From: Hyphococcus sp. | GTDB lineage: Bacteria; Pseudomonadota; Alphaproteobacteria; Caulobacterales; Parvularculaceae | Reading direction: 5' to 3' | Length of the DNA stretch: 64,000 bases | NCBI GenBank assembly: GCA_028284345.1 | Contig: JANQRY010000006.1 | Location: 248,001 to 312,000 of the forward strand | Part shown: piece after piece, positions 1 to 8,361 of the stretch | How the letters are laid out: every line of letters begins with the position of its first letter | Numbering within the stretch: position 1 is the stretch's first letter | Translations under genes and position numbers: made by a program | Notes under the pieces: generated by a model | Databases searched by the model: none | The model's input: only the letters and a program-made list of their open reading frames with translations | Told to the model about the DNA's origin: nothing

Positions 1-366
1 GCGAGGCGGTTCCCATCGTCCGGCCTGTCAGAGCCTCAAGCAATCAATTTCAACCTCTGGGAATGATCTAACGTAATGAGCGACGGGGCGCTTTCAAAAT
101 AAACATAAAGTATGTTATGAGTCAAATGACGAGCCTTGTCGCCAATACAAGCGCCAAACTCGTCTACGAACTGGTTTTTGTACGGAACAAATGGGGTTCC
201 AGCGGGTTTTAAGCGGGCAAGTACATTTGAAGCCGATGAAATTGGAAACGATCGATGCTCGTTCGGTTGCGCTTCCGCGAACGCCGCCCGAGTCGTCGAT
301 CTGCAAATTAACGTGAGCGCGCGCAATGCGATTGGGCGACCGAATTGATAAAGGAGAATGCTAGCG
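1..366. other. Region with no confident gene
   Basis: I see no convincing complete gene here. One plus-strand frame is open from the window edge to a TAA at 69-71 and reads EAVPIVRPVRASSNQFQPLG near its end, so it could be the last residues of a protein starting outside the window. Another frame is open to a TGA at 64-66, so the reading is not decisive. Short ORFs on both strands between 36 and 348 overlap each other and show no recognisable motif. The end of the stretch holds the AAGGAG ribosome binding site (351-356) of the next gene. Confidence 0.4.
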
Positions 367-1323
367 ATGCAGGAAATTGACAGCCTGGCGAGAGAAACGC
401 GCGGGACGCTTGGATATGCCGATGACGGCGTCGCCGGGGCTTCAGGCGCGCCTCTGCGATATGAGCTTTTTCATAGCGCGAAATCGATCTGCTCGCAGAA
501 AGTACGCGCCGTTCTCGCGCATCACGAAATTCCATATCTCGACAGAGAGATGGACGTGATGAAAGGGGATAATTTTACGCCGAGCTATGTGCATTTGCGT
601 CTGCTGGGCTGCGAACGTATCGGGGCGCCGTTGGCGAAGTCCCATAAGGGCAGCACATCGGTAAAATCAGCGGGGTGCGATCCGTGTGTGGTCCCGACAT
701 TGATCGATTGGGAACAGAATGCGGTGCTCGTCGATTCCAAACGGATTTGTCTTGAGTTGGATGAAACGGTTGCTGAAGAAAACAAGCTCATGCCGAAGGC
801 GCTCGCCGACGACATCAGTCGGGAACTGGAACATGTTGATGATCTGCCCAATGTTCAAATGCTGTTGGCGAAGGCCCCTGGGGGCGTCGACACCAACGTC
901 GCCAAGCTTGGTCTTAACAGCGGAATTTACACGGGGAGCAGAATAGAGTTTTGTAGGCGTTTCATGGAGAAGTCCGCCGACGACCCCCGCCTGATGGAGG
1001 CTTATTCCGCTAAGATCGACAAAGAGAGCTGCGCGGCGAGCGAGCTGTTCAGCGATCAGGCTGTGGAGATCGCCTATGACGTCGCGGAAAACGCTTGCGG
1101 CGAACTTGAGAAGAAACTCGCGAAGCGTGGTTCCGCATGGCTGTTCGGCGACAAGGTCACGATGGCCGATGTCTTCTGGGGAATAGAGCTGTTGCGGTTT
1201 AGGAACCTGGGCACGGCGTCGTTCTGGGACGACGGGCGTCTTCCACATGTCGCGCACTATGTGAGCGCTGTGTCGGCGCTTCCGTCGATCAGAAAAGCGA
1301 CAATGGGAGACGCGCTTTTTTGA
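367..1323 (+). CDS. Glutathione S-transferase, LinD/PcpC-like
   Basis: Cytosolic glutathione S-transferase family protein of 318 residues. The N-terminal thioredoxin-like half has the segment ELFHSAKSICSQKVRAVL (about residues 33-50). Its S-x-C pair (Ser40, Cys42) resembles the catalytic Ser/Cys of the glutathione-dependent reductive dehalogenases PcpC and LinD, and not the Tyr/Ser of ordinary GSTs. The segment VVPTLIDWEQNAVLVDSKRI matches the cis-Pro and gamma-glutamyl (DS) binding part. The helical half has WLFGDKVTMADVFWG. Length and layout are closer to LinD than to standard GSTs of about 200 residues. I chose ATG 367 because AAGGAG at 351-356 is at a good distance; the in-frame ATG at 358 is too close. 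A true dehalogenase substrate is not shown; the GST fold is secure. Confidence 0.8.
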   Translation: MQEIDSLARETRGTLGYADDGVAGASGAPLRYELFHSAKSICSQKVRAVLAHHEIPYLDREMDVMKGDNFTPSYVHLRLLGCERIGAPLAKSHKGSTSVKSAGCDPCVVPTLIDWEQNAVLVDSKRICLELDETVAEENKLMPKALADDISRELEHVDDLPNVQMLLAKAPGGVDTNVAKLGLNSGIYTGSRIEFCRRFMEKSADDPRLMEAYSAKIDKESCAASELFSDQAVEIAYDVAENACGELEKKLAKRGSAWLFGDKVTMADVFWGIELLRFRNLGTASFWDDGRLPHVAHYVSAVSALPSIRKATMGDALF

Positions 1324-1659
1324 CGAATGGCGCCGCCAGCGCAGGGGAGCATACGCGTCGTCTTGCTCGCCGCCTGCTATCTTATTGATATGATATGAGG
1401 GGGTGGTGCCCAGGGCGATTTCTAAACCGGATAAACCTTATTTGGCGCACATAAGGCATTGAAATAATTCCGTTTATTCGGACAGCCCCGAGCAGCAAAG
1501 CCGACAAAACGGGGGCTGTACAAGGGGGCTGATGGTTCGGTGATCGCAGGGAGCTCTATTTCATAGGCGGCTACCCATCTAGTAAGGCCGAGAACTTTTT
1601 AACGCTGGAGCAATTGTGTGGCATCTCTTCAGTCGAACATTCTTTTGGGAGATCGATTG
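1324..1659. other. Intergenic region with tRNA-Phe fragment and G-rich repeats
   Basis: No gene is seen. The stretch holds a 13-base copy of the tRNA-Phe 3' end (1403-1415) and two GGGGGCT motifs at 1511-1517 and 1524-1530. Both are described separately as possible boundary and arm sites of a small island. GGGAG near 1647-1651 is the ribosome binding site of the following gene. Confidence 0.5.
1511..1530 (+). repeat. Tandem GGGGGCT motif, possible integrase arm site
   Basis: GGGGGCT occurs at 1511-1517 and 1524-1530, about 96 bases inside the left 13-base repeat of the putative tRNA-Phe island. A similar pair lies near the other end at 3210-3228, in the same orientation. Function is inferred from position only. 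Confidence 0.35.
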
Positions 1660-3123
1660 ATGAGAACTGCTTCACTTCACCTGCTTTTTTGGGCCTTGGC
1701 TTTTACTGTTTCCTGCCAGAACCAGATAGAGAGTGATGAAGCGGTTAAAAACGCTATTATAGCAACAACGCAGCCCGAAACACTGAGACCAGTTGAGATG
1801 GGAGAGCATGTTCGTAGCTTGCTCGAAGCCCAAGACTACCATGAAGCGCGCATTTGGTATTTTCGGGGATTTGCGAGATCTTCTGTAGAAAGTGAACTCA
1901 CTGACAACTACGCCCTTACGGCATTTAGCCAGCATGCCAAGTCGACGCCGAAGTTCAAGCACATCATAGATATTGAAATCGAAACACTTCGGGCTGTCGT
2001 GCTGGCTGCGATTGAGTGGGAGGCCAATATGCCCTTTGAATTTGCAGATGTGCTTGATCAAGATCAAATAGCCCGGCTTCCCGAAATCCGGGAAAAGCTC
2101 TCCGGCTATTTGGCTGGATTCATTGCGTACGAACAGGAAAAACGTTCGACGATTGGTGAAATTGATCTGCAGATTTTAGTAGACGGTTTTGCGAGCGAAG
2201 CCATGGAGATCGTTCCTGAAAACAATATTCTCGGCTTTCAGCCGATATCATCAGCGAAAATCAATTGTGAGGATAATGTGCGTTTCGTCGGTCAGCTCAA
2301 CAATGTTGTGTCTGCGAGTTCGCAAGGGCGACTAGCGGCGATCTATACATGTGACGAATTAATGATCGTCGATGCAGTTTCAGGCGACATTCTTCAACGT
2401 GTTTCCGAGGACAGATTTTCAATTACGGCCGTAACTCTTAGAGCAAGCGAAGACGACATCGCTGTAATTGCACTGGAAGAAAAAATATCGCACAACGATT
2501 TGCCAGGTTTCTTCCGCATGAACGCGAGTGAACCGCCTCACGTATTCGAATTGCCTTCGCCCAAAAGGGTCGCTGGTAGCTTAGACATCTCGATCGCGCG
2601 TTCTGCGAAATCTCGAGATGGCAAAATCCTAGCGCTCGAATATTGCAGCAAGGCCTATGGGTGTGATTTTTGGTTTGCGGCCTTTGATGTCGATAAACAA
2701 GAAATTATCTGGGAGGCAGGCGATATTGGGAATGGCCAGTCGAGGCTTATTGCTCACATCGATCGCGAGGGCGATGATTACGTCCTCGTTTCGGAGGTTC
2801 GTTCAGAAGACAGAAAGAAGATTGGATTAGAGTATATCAATCTCTCGGATAAGACCGTACGCGTCGATGAGTATTCTCGGAATGATAAGGAGCCCGAGGA
2901 CTATGAAATGCCAAGCTGTGAATTGCGGCGATTACAACAAGACACAGGCGACGTTAACAGTTTCGGCTACTCAATTATTGACCCGGCGAGCGATCAAGCC
3001 GCACAGATCAGAAATCCATCCCGCGCTTCTATCGGATCGTGTACCGTCTCCTACGATGGGAATGTTTTTCTAGTTGCAGTGCCTCCATACATCCACAGAT
3101 TTTCGGTTGCAAGGAAGCAATGA
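1660..3123 (+). CDS. Predicted lipoprotein with propeller-like C-terminal half
   Basis: Protein of 487 residues that I cannot assign to a named family. It begins with a hydrophobic signal segment (MRTASLHLLFWALAFTVSC) whose Cys at residue 19 sits in a loose lipobox, so export and lipid anchoring are likely but not certain. Residues to about 200 look helical. The later part has repeated strands of the type GRLAAIYTCDELMIVDAVSG, which suggests a beta-propeller of the WD40/YVTN kind. ATG 1660 is preferred over the in-frame GTG at 1618 because GGGAG lies upstream and the signal peptide then starts at Met1. Base composition is AT-richer than the surrounding core genes, consistent with transfer. 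It is the only gene inside the putative tRNA-Phe mini-island. Confidence 0.65.
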   Translation: MRTASLHLLFWALAFTVSCQNQIESDEAVKNAIIATTQPETLRPVEMGEHVRSLLEAQDYHEARIWYFRGFARSSVESELTDNYALTAFSQHAKSTPKFKHIIDIEIETLRAVVLAAIEWEANMPFEFADVLDQDQIARLPEIREKLSGYLAGFIAYEQEKRSTIGEIDLQILVDGFASEAMEIVPENNILGFQPISSAKINCEDNVRFVGQLNNVVSASSQGRLAAIYTCDELMIVDAVSGDILQRVSEDRFSITAVTLRASEDDIAVIALEEKISHNDLPGFFRMNASEPPHVFELPSPKRVAGSLDISIARSAKSRDGKILALEYCSKAYGCDFWFAAFDVDKQEIIWEAGDIGNGQSRLIAHIDREGDDYVLVSEVRSEDRKKIGLEYINLSDKTVRVDEYSRNDKEPEDYEMPSCELRRLQQDTGDVNSFGYSIIDPASDQAAQIRNPSRASIGSCTVSYDGNVFLVAVPPYIHRFSVARKQ

Positions 3124-3209
3124 TGAGGGCTGCTGATCAGCAAACTATCCAAGTCTGACAATCAAGGTTATCCAAAATTTGTGTGCTGATGAAACAGGAA
3201 ACTACGAAG

Positions 3210-3228
3210 GGGGGATTAAAAGGGGGAT
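3210..3228 (+). repeat. Tandem GGGGGAT motif, possible integrase arm site
   Basis: GGGGGAT occurs at 3210-3216 and 3222-3228, about 52 bases from the end of tRNA-Phe. It mirrors the GGGGGCT pair at 1511-1530 near the far end of the same putative island. Role inferred from position and tandem form. Confidence 0.35.
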
Positions 3229-3280
3229 GACAATGCAGGCGCCCAAAAAAGTTTAAAAAACAATTGCTTATAGATGAAAG

Positions 3281-3356
<76 letters not shown>

Positions 3357-3391
3357 TTTTCCGGCCGGTCGCCCGGCGGATTGAAGCGCGG

Positions 3392-3421
3392 CTTATAGGC
3401 GATGGGGCGGCCGATTGTCCA
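3392..3421 (-). promoter_or_regulatory. Candidate promoter of tRNA-Phe
   Basis: On the minus strand TGGACA (3416-3421) and TATAAG (3392-3397) are separated by 18 bases, about 35 bases upstream of the tRNA-Phe 5' end. This fits a housekeeping sigma factor promoter. Prediction from consensus only. Confidence 0.45.
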
Positions 3422-3541
3422 TGGCCTTGAGGGCCGGAAAAGGCCGGCGCGCCTCGCGCCGCCGCCCCCCGTTTGACAGGGCCTTTGCCGGCGCGGGCGG
3501 AGCCTATTAAGAACGTCGCCAACAACGGAGCGGGAGTGGTT

Positions 3542-4069
3542 ATGGCGACGAAACGACAGAATGCGTCAAAGCGGACGCGCGGCGCGAGCCGGGCCGCGCC
3601 GGCGCGCAAGAAAGGCAAGCCCGCCTCCCTGACGCAGCTCGGAGCCAGCGTTGAGACGCCGGCCTCGCCACAGAAAGCCCGGCTGGAAACGGCCCCGAAC
3701 CCGCATCCTGACGCGCTCTATATCGCCCGCTTCACGGCGCCGGAATTCACCTCGCTGTGCCCGGTCACGGGCCAGCCCGATTTCGCCCATCTCGTTATCG
3801 ATTACGCGCCGAACAAGCTCATTGTTGAATCAAAGTCGTTCAAGCTGTTCCTGACGTCGTTCCGCAATCATGGGGCGTTTCATGAAGACTGCACCGTGGC
3901 GATCGCCAAGGCGGTGATCGATGCGGCGGCCCCGCGCTGGCTGCGCATCGGCGGCTACTGGTATCCCCGCGGCGGCATCCCCATCGATGTGTTCTACCAG
4001 ACCGGCGCGCCGCCGAAGGGCGCCTATATTCCCGATCCCGGCGTCGCGGCCTATCGGGGCAGGGGATGA
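3542..4069 (+). CDS. queF: NADPH-dependent 7-cyano-7-deazaguanine reductase QueF
   Basis: Reduces preQ0 to preQ1 in the cytosol, the step before tRNA insertion in queuosine synthesis. The 175-residue protein has the QueF signature: [10 protein letters not shown] with catalytic Cys73 and, seven residues later, Asp80; then ESKSFKLFL for substrate binding and a C-terminal [13 protein letters not shown] segment. It is the short, unimodular type. The first 50 or so residues are a basic, low-complexity extension not needed for the fold. ATG 3542 follows GGGAG at good spacing; the upstream in-frame start at 3473 has no such site. queA and tgt of the same pathway lie 1.5-4 kb downstream on the same strand. 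Confidence 0.93.
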   Translation: MATKRQNASKRTRGASRAAPARKKGKPASLTQLGASVETPASPQKARLETAPNPHPDALYIARFTAPEFTSLCPVTGQPDFAHLVIDYAPNKLIVESKSFKLFLTSFRNHGAFHEDCTVAIAKAVIDAAAPRWLRIGGYWYPRGGIPIDVFYQTGAPPKGAYIPDPGVAAYRGRG

Positions 4070-4103
4070 GCAGGGTCCGCGCGCCGCAAACAACGGTCGC
4101 AGA

Positions 4104-4709
4104 ATGACAGAGCGCAAAAACGGTCCGTGGACGGTCAAATCCGAGCGCCCGGTTTTCGAAAACCCGTGGGTCACGGTGGAAGATCACGCCGTAGTTCATC
4201 CAGACGGATCGGACGGCGAATATGGCGTCGTTCGGTTCAAGAACATCGCCATCGGCGTCTTGCCGATCGACAGTAATGGCGACGTCTGGCTTGTCGGGCA
4301 ACATCGCTACCCGCATGACAAATACAGTTGGGAATTGCCGGAGGGCGGCGGTCCGGTCGGCGTTGATCCGCTTGTTTCGGCGAAGCGCGAACTGGAAGAA
4401 GAAACGGGCATGGTTGCGCGCTCTTGGCGGCCCCTGGTTGGCTGCGATTTGTCGAATTCCGTGACGGACGAGCGCGCGGTCTGTTTTCTCGCCTGGGATC
4501 TCGCCCATGGAACCGCGGCGCCGGAGCCGTCCGAGGCGTTAACCATTAAGCGAATAAAATTCGCATCGCTGTTAGAAATGGTAATGAACGGCGAAATCTC
4601 TGACAGTCTTACCATTTTGATGACCATGACGGCGCATATTCTCGCCTTGCGCGGGCTCGCGCCGGAGCCTATTTCTAGGCATCTCGAAGTTGCGGGCGCG
4701 CGCGAATAA
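4104..4709 (+). CDS. Nudix hydrolase, ADP-ribose pyrophosphatase-like
   Basis: Nudix-fold hydrolase of 201 residues, related to ADP-sugar pyrophosphatases, which cleave ADP-ribose-type nucleotides. The Nudix box is visible as GGGPVGV followed by DPLVSAKRELEEETG (about residues 84-106), with the metal-binding RE-x-x-EE glutamates intact. The first conserved Glu of the box (G-x5-E) is replaced by Val. The WELPEGGG segment before it is typical of the ADP-ribose subfamily. Start at ATG 4104; the longer open frame overlaps queF and lacks family similarity. It sits between queF and cysE with short gaps, so co-transcription is likely. The substrate cannot be fixed from sequence. Confidence 0.85.
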   Translation: MTERKNGPWTVKSERPVFENPWVTVEDHAVVHPDGSDGEYGVVRFKNIAIGVLPIDSNGDVWLVGQHRYPHDKYSWELPEGGGPVGVDPLVSAKRELEEETGMVARSWRPLVGCDLSNSVTDERAVCFLAWDLAHGTAAPEPSEALTIKRIKFASLLEMVMNGEISDSLTILMTMTAHILALRGLAPEPISRHLEVAGARE

Positions 4710-4721
4710 GGAGCGAACCTC

Positions 4722-5555
4722 ATGTCGAGCAGCCAAGCTGACGTTCAGAATGTTGTGGCGCTAAACGGCGACCAGACGTGGTCGCGCATGCGCGTTGAAG
4801 CGGCGACGGCGGCGGCCGAAGAGCCGGCGCTTGCGAGCTTCCTGCACGCGACCATTCTCAATCACGACGACTTCGCGGCGGCGCTGTCTTTCCGGCTTGC
4901 ACAGAAATTTTCCGAGCGCGAAATGAACGCCATGCTGTGGCGAGAGGTCTGCAACGATGCGTTTGAGGATGAACCGTCGATTGTCGAGGCTGCGTTGATT
5001 GACCTGCGTGCGGTGTTTGCGCGCGATCCGGCGTGCGATGAATACATGCAGCCGTTTCTTTACTTCAAAGGCTACCTGTCGCTGGAGGCGCAGCGCGTCG
5101 CAAACTGGCTGTGGCGCCATGAGCGGCGACAACTCGCCTTGTTCATGCAAAGCCGGATGTCGGAAATGTTCGGCGTCGACATTCACCCGGCGGTGCCCAT
5201 GGGCAAGGGCGTCTTCATCGATCACGCGACCGGCATCGTCATCGGCGAAACGGCGGTCGTTGAGGACGACGTCTCGATCCTGCAGAACGTGACGCTTGGC
5301 GGCACCGGCAAGGATGACGGCGACCGCCATCCGAAAATCCGCCGCGGCGCCCTGATCAGCGTCGGCGCCAAGGTGCTCGGCAATATCGAAGTCGGCGAAG
5401 GCGCCAAGGTCGCGGCCGGCAGTGTCGTTCTGCAGGCGGTGGAGGCCCATTGCACGGTGGCCGGCGTGCCGGCGAAGCCCGTCGGCAAATGCGCTGAAGC
5501 CAGTCCCGCCGAGACGATGGACCAGACCTTTTACTACGACACCTATTCCATTTGA
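4722..5555 (+). CDS. cysE: Serine O-acetyltransferase
   Basis: Acetylates L-serine with acetyl-CoA to O-acetylserine, the precursor of cysteine. The 277-residue protein has the helical N-terminal SATase domain (about 20-150) and a left-handed beta-helix of hexapeptide repeats (about 160-255), with [19 protein letters not shown], which contains the catalytic His, and [14 protein letters not shown]. It ends in YDTYSI; a C-terminal Ile is the residue CysE uses to dock into O-acetylserine sulfhydrylase (CysK). AAGGAG lies 8 bases before the ATG. It starts 12 bases after the Nudix gene, so the two are probably transcribed together. Confidence 0.94.
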   Translation: MSSSQADVQNVVALNGDQTWSRMRVEAATAAAEEPALASFLHATILNHDDFAAALSFRLAQKFSEREMNAMLWREVCNDAFEDEPSIVEAALIDLRAVFARDPACDEYMQPFLYFKGYLSLEAQRVANWLWRHERRQLALFMQSRMSEMFGVDIHPAVPMGKGVFIDHATGIVIGETAVVEDDVSILQNVTLGGTGKDDGDRHPKIRRGALISVGAKVLGNIEVGEGAKVAAGSVVLQAVEAHCTVAGVPAKPVGKCAEASPAETMDQTFYYDTYSI

Positions 5556-5589
5556 CGGCGCGGGGCCGGCGCGGCACAAGCGCCGCTCC

Positions 5590-6660
5590 ATGCGTGTCGA
5601 CCTTTTTGATTTCGAACTGCCGCAGGAGCGGATTGCGTTGGCGCCAGCGCGTCCGCGTGATGCTGCGCGACTATTGCATGTCGCTGGCGACCGGCTGTCG
5701 GATCGCACGGTGCGCGACCTGCCGTCGCTGTTGCGCGCCGGCGACATGCTCGTTGTCAACGATACGAAAGTGATCCCGGCGCAGTTGTTCGGAACGCGGG
5801 GCGCGCGGGGCGAGGGAGAGGACGTCGCCGTCGACGTCACCTTGCACAAAAAAGAGCGGACGGGATCGTCCGATCAGGTGCGCTGGCGCGCTTTCGCCAG
5901 ACCCGCAAAGCGTCTTCGACCCGGCGATGAAATCGTCTTCGGCGACTCTTTTACCGCGCTTGTGGAGGCGCGGGAGGGGGCGGAGTGCGTGTTGCGGTTT
6001 GAGATGACGCAGGACGCGTTTGACGCAGCCCTCGCGGCGTGCGGCGCCGCGCCCCTGCCGCCATATATTGCCCGCCAGCGTCCGGCGACGGCGCAGGACC
6101 TCGACGATTATCAGACCACATACGCCGAGGAGCCGGGATCCGTCGCCGCGCCCACGGCCGGTCTGCACTTCACCCCCGAATTACTGGGCGTCCTCAGCGA
6201 CGCCGGCGTGTTGATGGAGACGATCACCCTCCATGTGGGCGCCGGCACGTTTCTGCCCGTTGTCGCCGACGAAACATCCGATCACCGGATGCACGCGGAA
6301 TGGGGCGAGATCACGAAAGCGCAGGCGGACGCCATCAACGCGGCGCGCGCAAATGGCGGGCGCGTCGTGGCGGTTGGCACGACGGCGCTGCGGCTTCTTG
6401 AAAGCGCCACGCGTGACGACGGCGTTATCGACCCGTTCAGCGCCGAAACCGATATCTTCATCACGCCGGGCTATCGCTTCAAGACGATTGACATGCTGAT
6501 GACGAATTTTCATCTGCCGCGGTCGACCCTGTTCATGCTGGTTTGCGCGTTCGCGGGCGTTGAGACTATGAAAGCGGCCTACGCCCACGCCATCGCGCGA
6601 GGATACCGGTTTTATTCCTATGGCGACGCCTGCCTGCTAGAGATTGCGCACGATGCGTGA
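5590..6660 (+). CDS. queA: S-adenosylmethionine:tRNA ribosyltransferase-isomerase
   Basis: Transfers the ribosyl group of S-adenosylmethionine to preQ1 in tRNA, giving epoxyqueuosine. The 356-residue protein matches Que[17 protein letters not shown] at the start, [16 protein letters not shown], the signature [31 protein letters not shown], and [17 protein letters not shown] near the end. I chose ATG 5590 because the family starts exactly there; the upstream in-frame ORF overlaps cysE. There is no strong ribosome binding site. The stop codon at 6658 overlaps a 35-codon ORF leading into tgt. Confidence 0.95.
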   Translation: MRVDLFDFELPQERIALAPARPRDAARLLHVAGDRLSDRTVRDLPSLLRAGDMLVVNDTKVIPAQLFGTRGARGEGEDVAVDVTLHKKERTGSSDQVRWRAFARPAKRLRPGDEIVFGDSFTALVEAREGAECVLRFEMTQDAFDAALAACGAAPLPPYIARQRPATAQDLDDYQTTYAEEPGSVAAPTAGLHFTPELLGVLSDAGVLMETITLHVGAGTFLPVVADETSDHRMHAEWGEITKAQADAINAARANGGRVVAVGTTALRLLESATRDDGVIDPFSAETDIFITPGYRFKTIDMLMTNFHLPRSTLFMLVCAFAGVETMKAAYAHAIARGYRFYSYGDACLLEIAHDA

Positions 6661-6760
6661 AAGTCTCTTTGACGATTTTCTGAAGGCGGATAGTCGCGCG
6701 GGCGCCGGCGTTCTGATCGGGCCGGACCTTTCGGCGCCGAATCGCGGGCGGACGTGTTGA
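6653..6760 (+). CDS. Possible 35-residue ORF bridging queA and tgt
   Basis: An ATG at 6653 overlaps the last bases of queA, and its frame runs 35 codons to a TGA at 6758-6760, just past the GTG start of tgt at 6754. It would read [17 protein letters not shown] and onward. It has no recognised domain. Its overlap at both ends suggests either translational coupling of queA to tgt or a chance ORF in the short gap. Confidence 0.25.
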   Translation: MRESLFDDFLKADSRAGAGVLIGPDLSAPNRGRTC

Positions 6761-7884
6761 GCGGCGCATTTTCCTTCTCCCTCGGCGCAACCGACGGCGC
6801 CGCGCGCTGTGGCGTGATCTCGACGCCGCGCGGCGACATTGCGACGCCTGCATTCATGCCGGTCGGCACCGCCGGCACGGTCAAAGCGATGCTGCCCGAC
6901 CATGTGCGCGCGACCGGCGCCGACATTGTCCTCGGCAACACTTACCATCTGATGCTGCGGCCGGGCGCAGAACGGGTCGCGGCCCTCGGCGGTCTGCACA
7001 CATTCATGAACTGGCCGCGCCCGATCCTGACCGACTCCGGCGGATTTCAGGTCATGTCCCTTTCAAAGCTCCGTAAACTGACGGAAGAGGGCGTGTCCTT
7101 TCAATCGCACATTGACGGCTCAAAACACATGCTGACGCCGGAGCGCTCGATTGAGATTCAATGTCTCCTCGGCGCCGATATCCAGATGCAGCTCGATGAA
7201 TGTCCGGCGATCCCGATCGCCGAAGATGCGGCGCGCGAGTCGATGTTGCTGTCCGCGCGCTGGGCGGCGCGCTCAAAAGCGGCCTTTGAGGAGACGTCCG
7301 CGCCCGGTCAGGCCCTGTTCGGCATTGTTCAGGGCGCCAATTATGAAACGCTGCGCCGGGAAAGCCTCGACAAGCTCATGGAGATCGGTTTTCCGGGCTA
7401 CGCCATCGGCGGGCTGGCGGTGGGCGAGGGGCGCGATGAGATGTTTCGCGTCCTTGATTTTACCTGTCCGCATATGCCGCGCGAAAAACCGCGCTATCTC
7501 ATGGGCGTCGGCAAGCCGGCGGACATTGTCGGCGCCGTCGCCCGCGGCGTTGATATGTTCGACTGCGTGGCCCCGACGCGCTCGGGCCGCCATGGCCAGG
7601 CGTGGACGCGCTCCGGCCCGGTTAACATCAAGAACGCGCAATTCGCGGACGACCCGACGCCCCTCGATCCGGCCAGCGATTGCCCGGCGAGCCGGGACTA
7701 TTCCAAGGCCTATCTGCACCATCTTTTCCGGGCCGGGGAGTATCTGGGGCCGATGCTCCTGACATGGCACAATCTACAATATTATCAGGACCTTATGGCG
7801 GGACTTCGCACGGCGATCGCGGCCGGCAGCCTGGCCGATTTTATCGCCGGTTTCAAAGCGGAGACGGGCGAGACCGTCGTCTAA
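6754..7884 (+). CDS. tgt: Queuine/preQ1 tRNA-guanine transglycosylase
   Basis: Exchanges the wobble guanine of GUN-anticodon tRNAs for preQ1. The 376-residue protein shows the TGT barrel motifs: [28 protein letters not shown] with the catalytic Asp, [26 protein letters not shown], and [15 protein letters not shown] with the nucleophilic Asp. The C-terminal zinc site is unusual: where Zymomonas TGT has C-x-C-x2-C, this protein has S-D-C-P-A-S, so only one Cys remains, with the later His in [11 protein letters not shown] 6754 is the best start because the family N-terminus ([15 protein letters not shown]) follows at once. Same strand as queA, with a 93-base gap filled by a small ORF. Confidence 0.95.
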   Translation: MLSGAFSFSLGATDGAARCGVISTPRGDIATPAFMPVGTAGTVKAMLPDHVRATGADIVLGNTYHLMLRPGAERVAALGGLHTFMNWPRPILTDSGGFQVMSLSKLRKLTEEGVSFQSHIDGSKHMLTPERSIEIQCLLGADIQMQLDECPAIPIAEDAARESMLLSARWAARSKAAFEETSAPGQALFGIVQGANYETLRRESLDKLMEIGFPGYAIGGLAVGEGRDEMFRVLDFTCPHMPREKPRYLMGVGKPADIVGAVARGVDMFDCVAPTRSGRHGQAWTRSGPVNIKNAQFADDPTPLDPASDCPASRDYSKAYLHHLFRAGEYLGPMLLTWHNLQYYQDLMAGLRTAIAAGSLADFIAGFKAETGETVV

Positions 7885-7914
7885 GAGCGGGGCCGCGCCG
7901 GGCCTGAAAACCGG

Positions 7915-7943
7915 TTGACCGCCCGGGGCGGCGTCCCTATGTT
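7915..7943 (+). promoter_or_regulatory. Candidate promoter of tRNA-Lys
   Basis: TTGACC (7915-7920) and TATGTT (7938-7943) are separated by 17 bases, upstream of tRNA-Lys with a leader of roughly 85 bases. A good housekeeping-type match on consensus alone; it lies outside the island, so island insertion did not disturb it. Confidence 0.5.
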
Positions 7944-8033
7944 CCGCCGCCTCAAAGCCGGACCGCCGCTTCCATTGGCGAAGCGGCGTTCGCATGTTAA
8001 GCGCCCGCATCGGGCGCGATCCCGACGTCCCGT

Positions 8034-8109
8034 GGGCCCATAGCTCAGTTGGTAGAGCAACTGACTTTTAATCAGTAGGTCGAAGGTTCGAATCCTTCTG
8101 GGCTCACCA
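8034..8109 (+). tRNA. tRNA-Lys (TTT)
   Basis: A 76-base cloverleaf: acceptor GGGCCCA pairs with TGGGCTC, the D arm has AGCTCAGTTGGTAGAGC, the anticodon loop is CTTTTAA with anticodon TTT, the T arm has GGTTCGAATCC, and CCA is encoded. Bases from 8065 onward are repeated exactly at 19458-19504, so this gene is the integration site of the genomic island. The gene remains complete because the island supplies the same 3' half. Confidence 0.97.
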
Positions 8110-8111
8110 AA
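8065..8111 (+). repeat. Left attachment repeat, within tRNA-Lys
   Basis: 47 bases from the anticodon arm of tRNA-Lys through CCA and two more bases, identical to 19458-19504. It marks the tRNA-proximal end of the island. Confidence 0.93.
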
Positions 8112-8172
8112 TTTAATCACAAAAACAACCGCTTATAGCCGTCTTCGATTTTGGGTGCGCCGGGCTGAAAAT

Positions 8173-8194
8173 ATTTGGAAGCAATTTGGAAGCA
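8173..8194 (+). repeat. Left integrase arm-type repeat pair
   Basis: Two tandem copies of ATTTGGAAGCA (11 bases), starting 62 bases inside the left attachment repeat. The same 22 bases occur in the same orientation at 19305-19326 near the right end. Tandem short repeats inside both att ends are typical of the arm sites bound by the N-terminal domain of tyrosine integrases. Confidence 0.7.
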
Positions 8195-8361
8195 CTTTGC
8201 AGTGCATTTTGCGCGCAAATTCTGCCCCTAAAAAATTTTCCCGGCATGATGCCCGAGCACCACGATTCGAGTTCGCGCCCGAATTAACCACGAAAAATGG
8301 GCGACGCTCACAACAACAATTGTTATGAGTCGAATCGCAATTTGGTGGGGCATTCCAAGAG

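Noticed and set aside
4761-5849. 362-codon minus-strand ORF across cysE and queA
   Set aside because: Antisense to two well-supported enzymes, with a low-complexity Arg-rich product.
8315-8324. AACAATTGTT palindrome upstream of the autotransporter as an operator
   Set aside because: A single 10-base AT-rich palindrome with no second copy or known regulator; too weak to list as a site.
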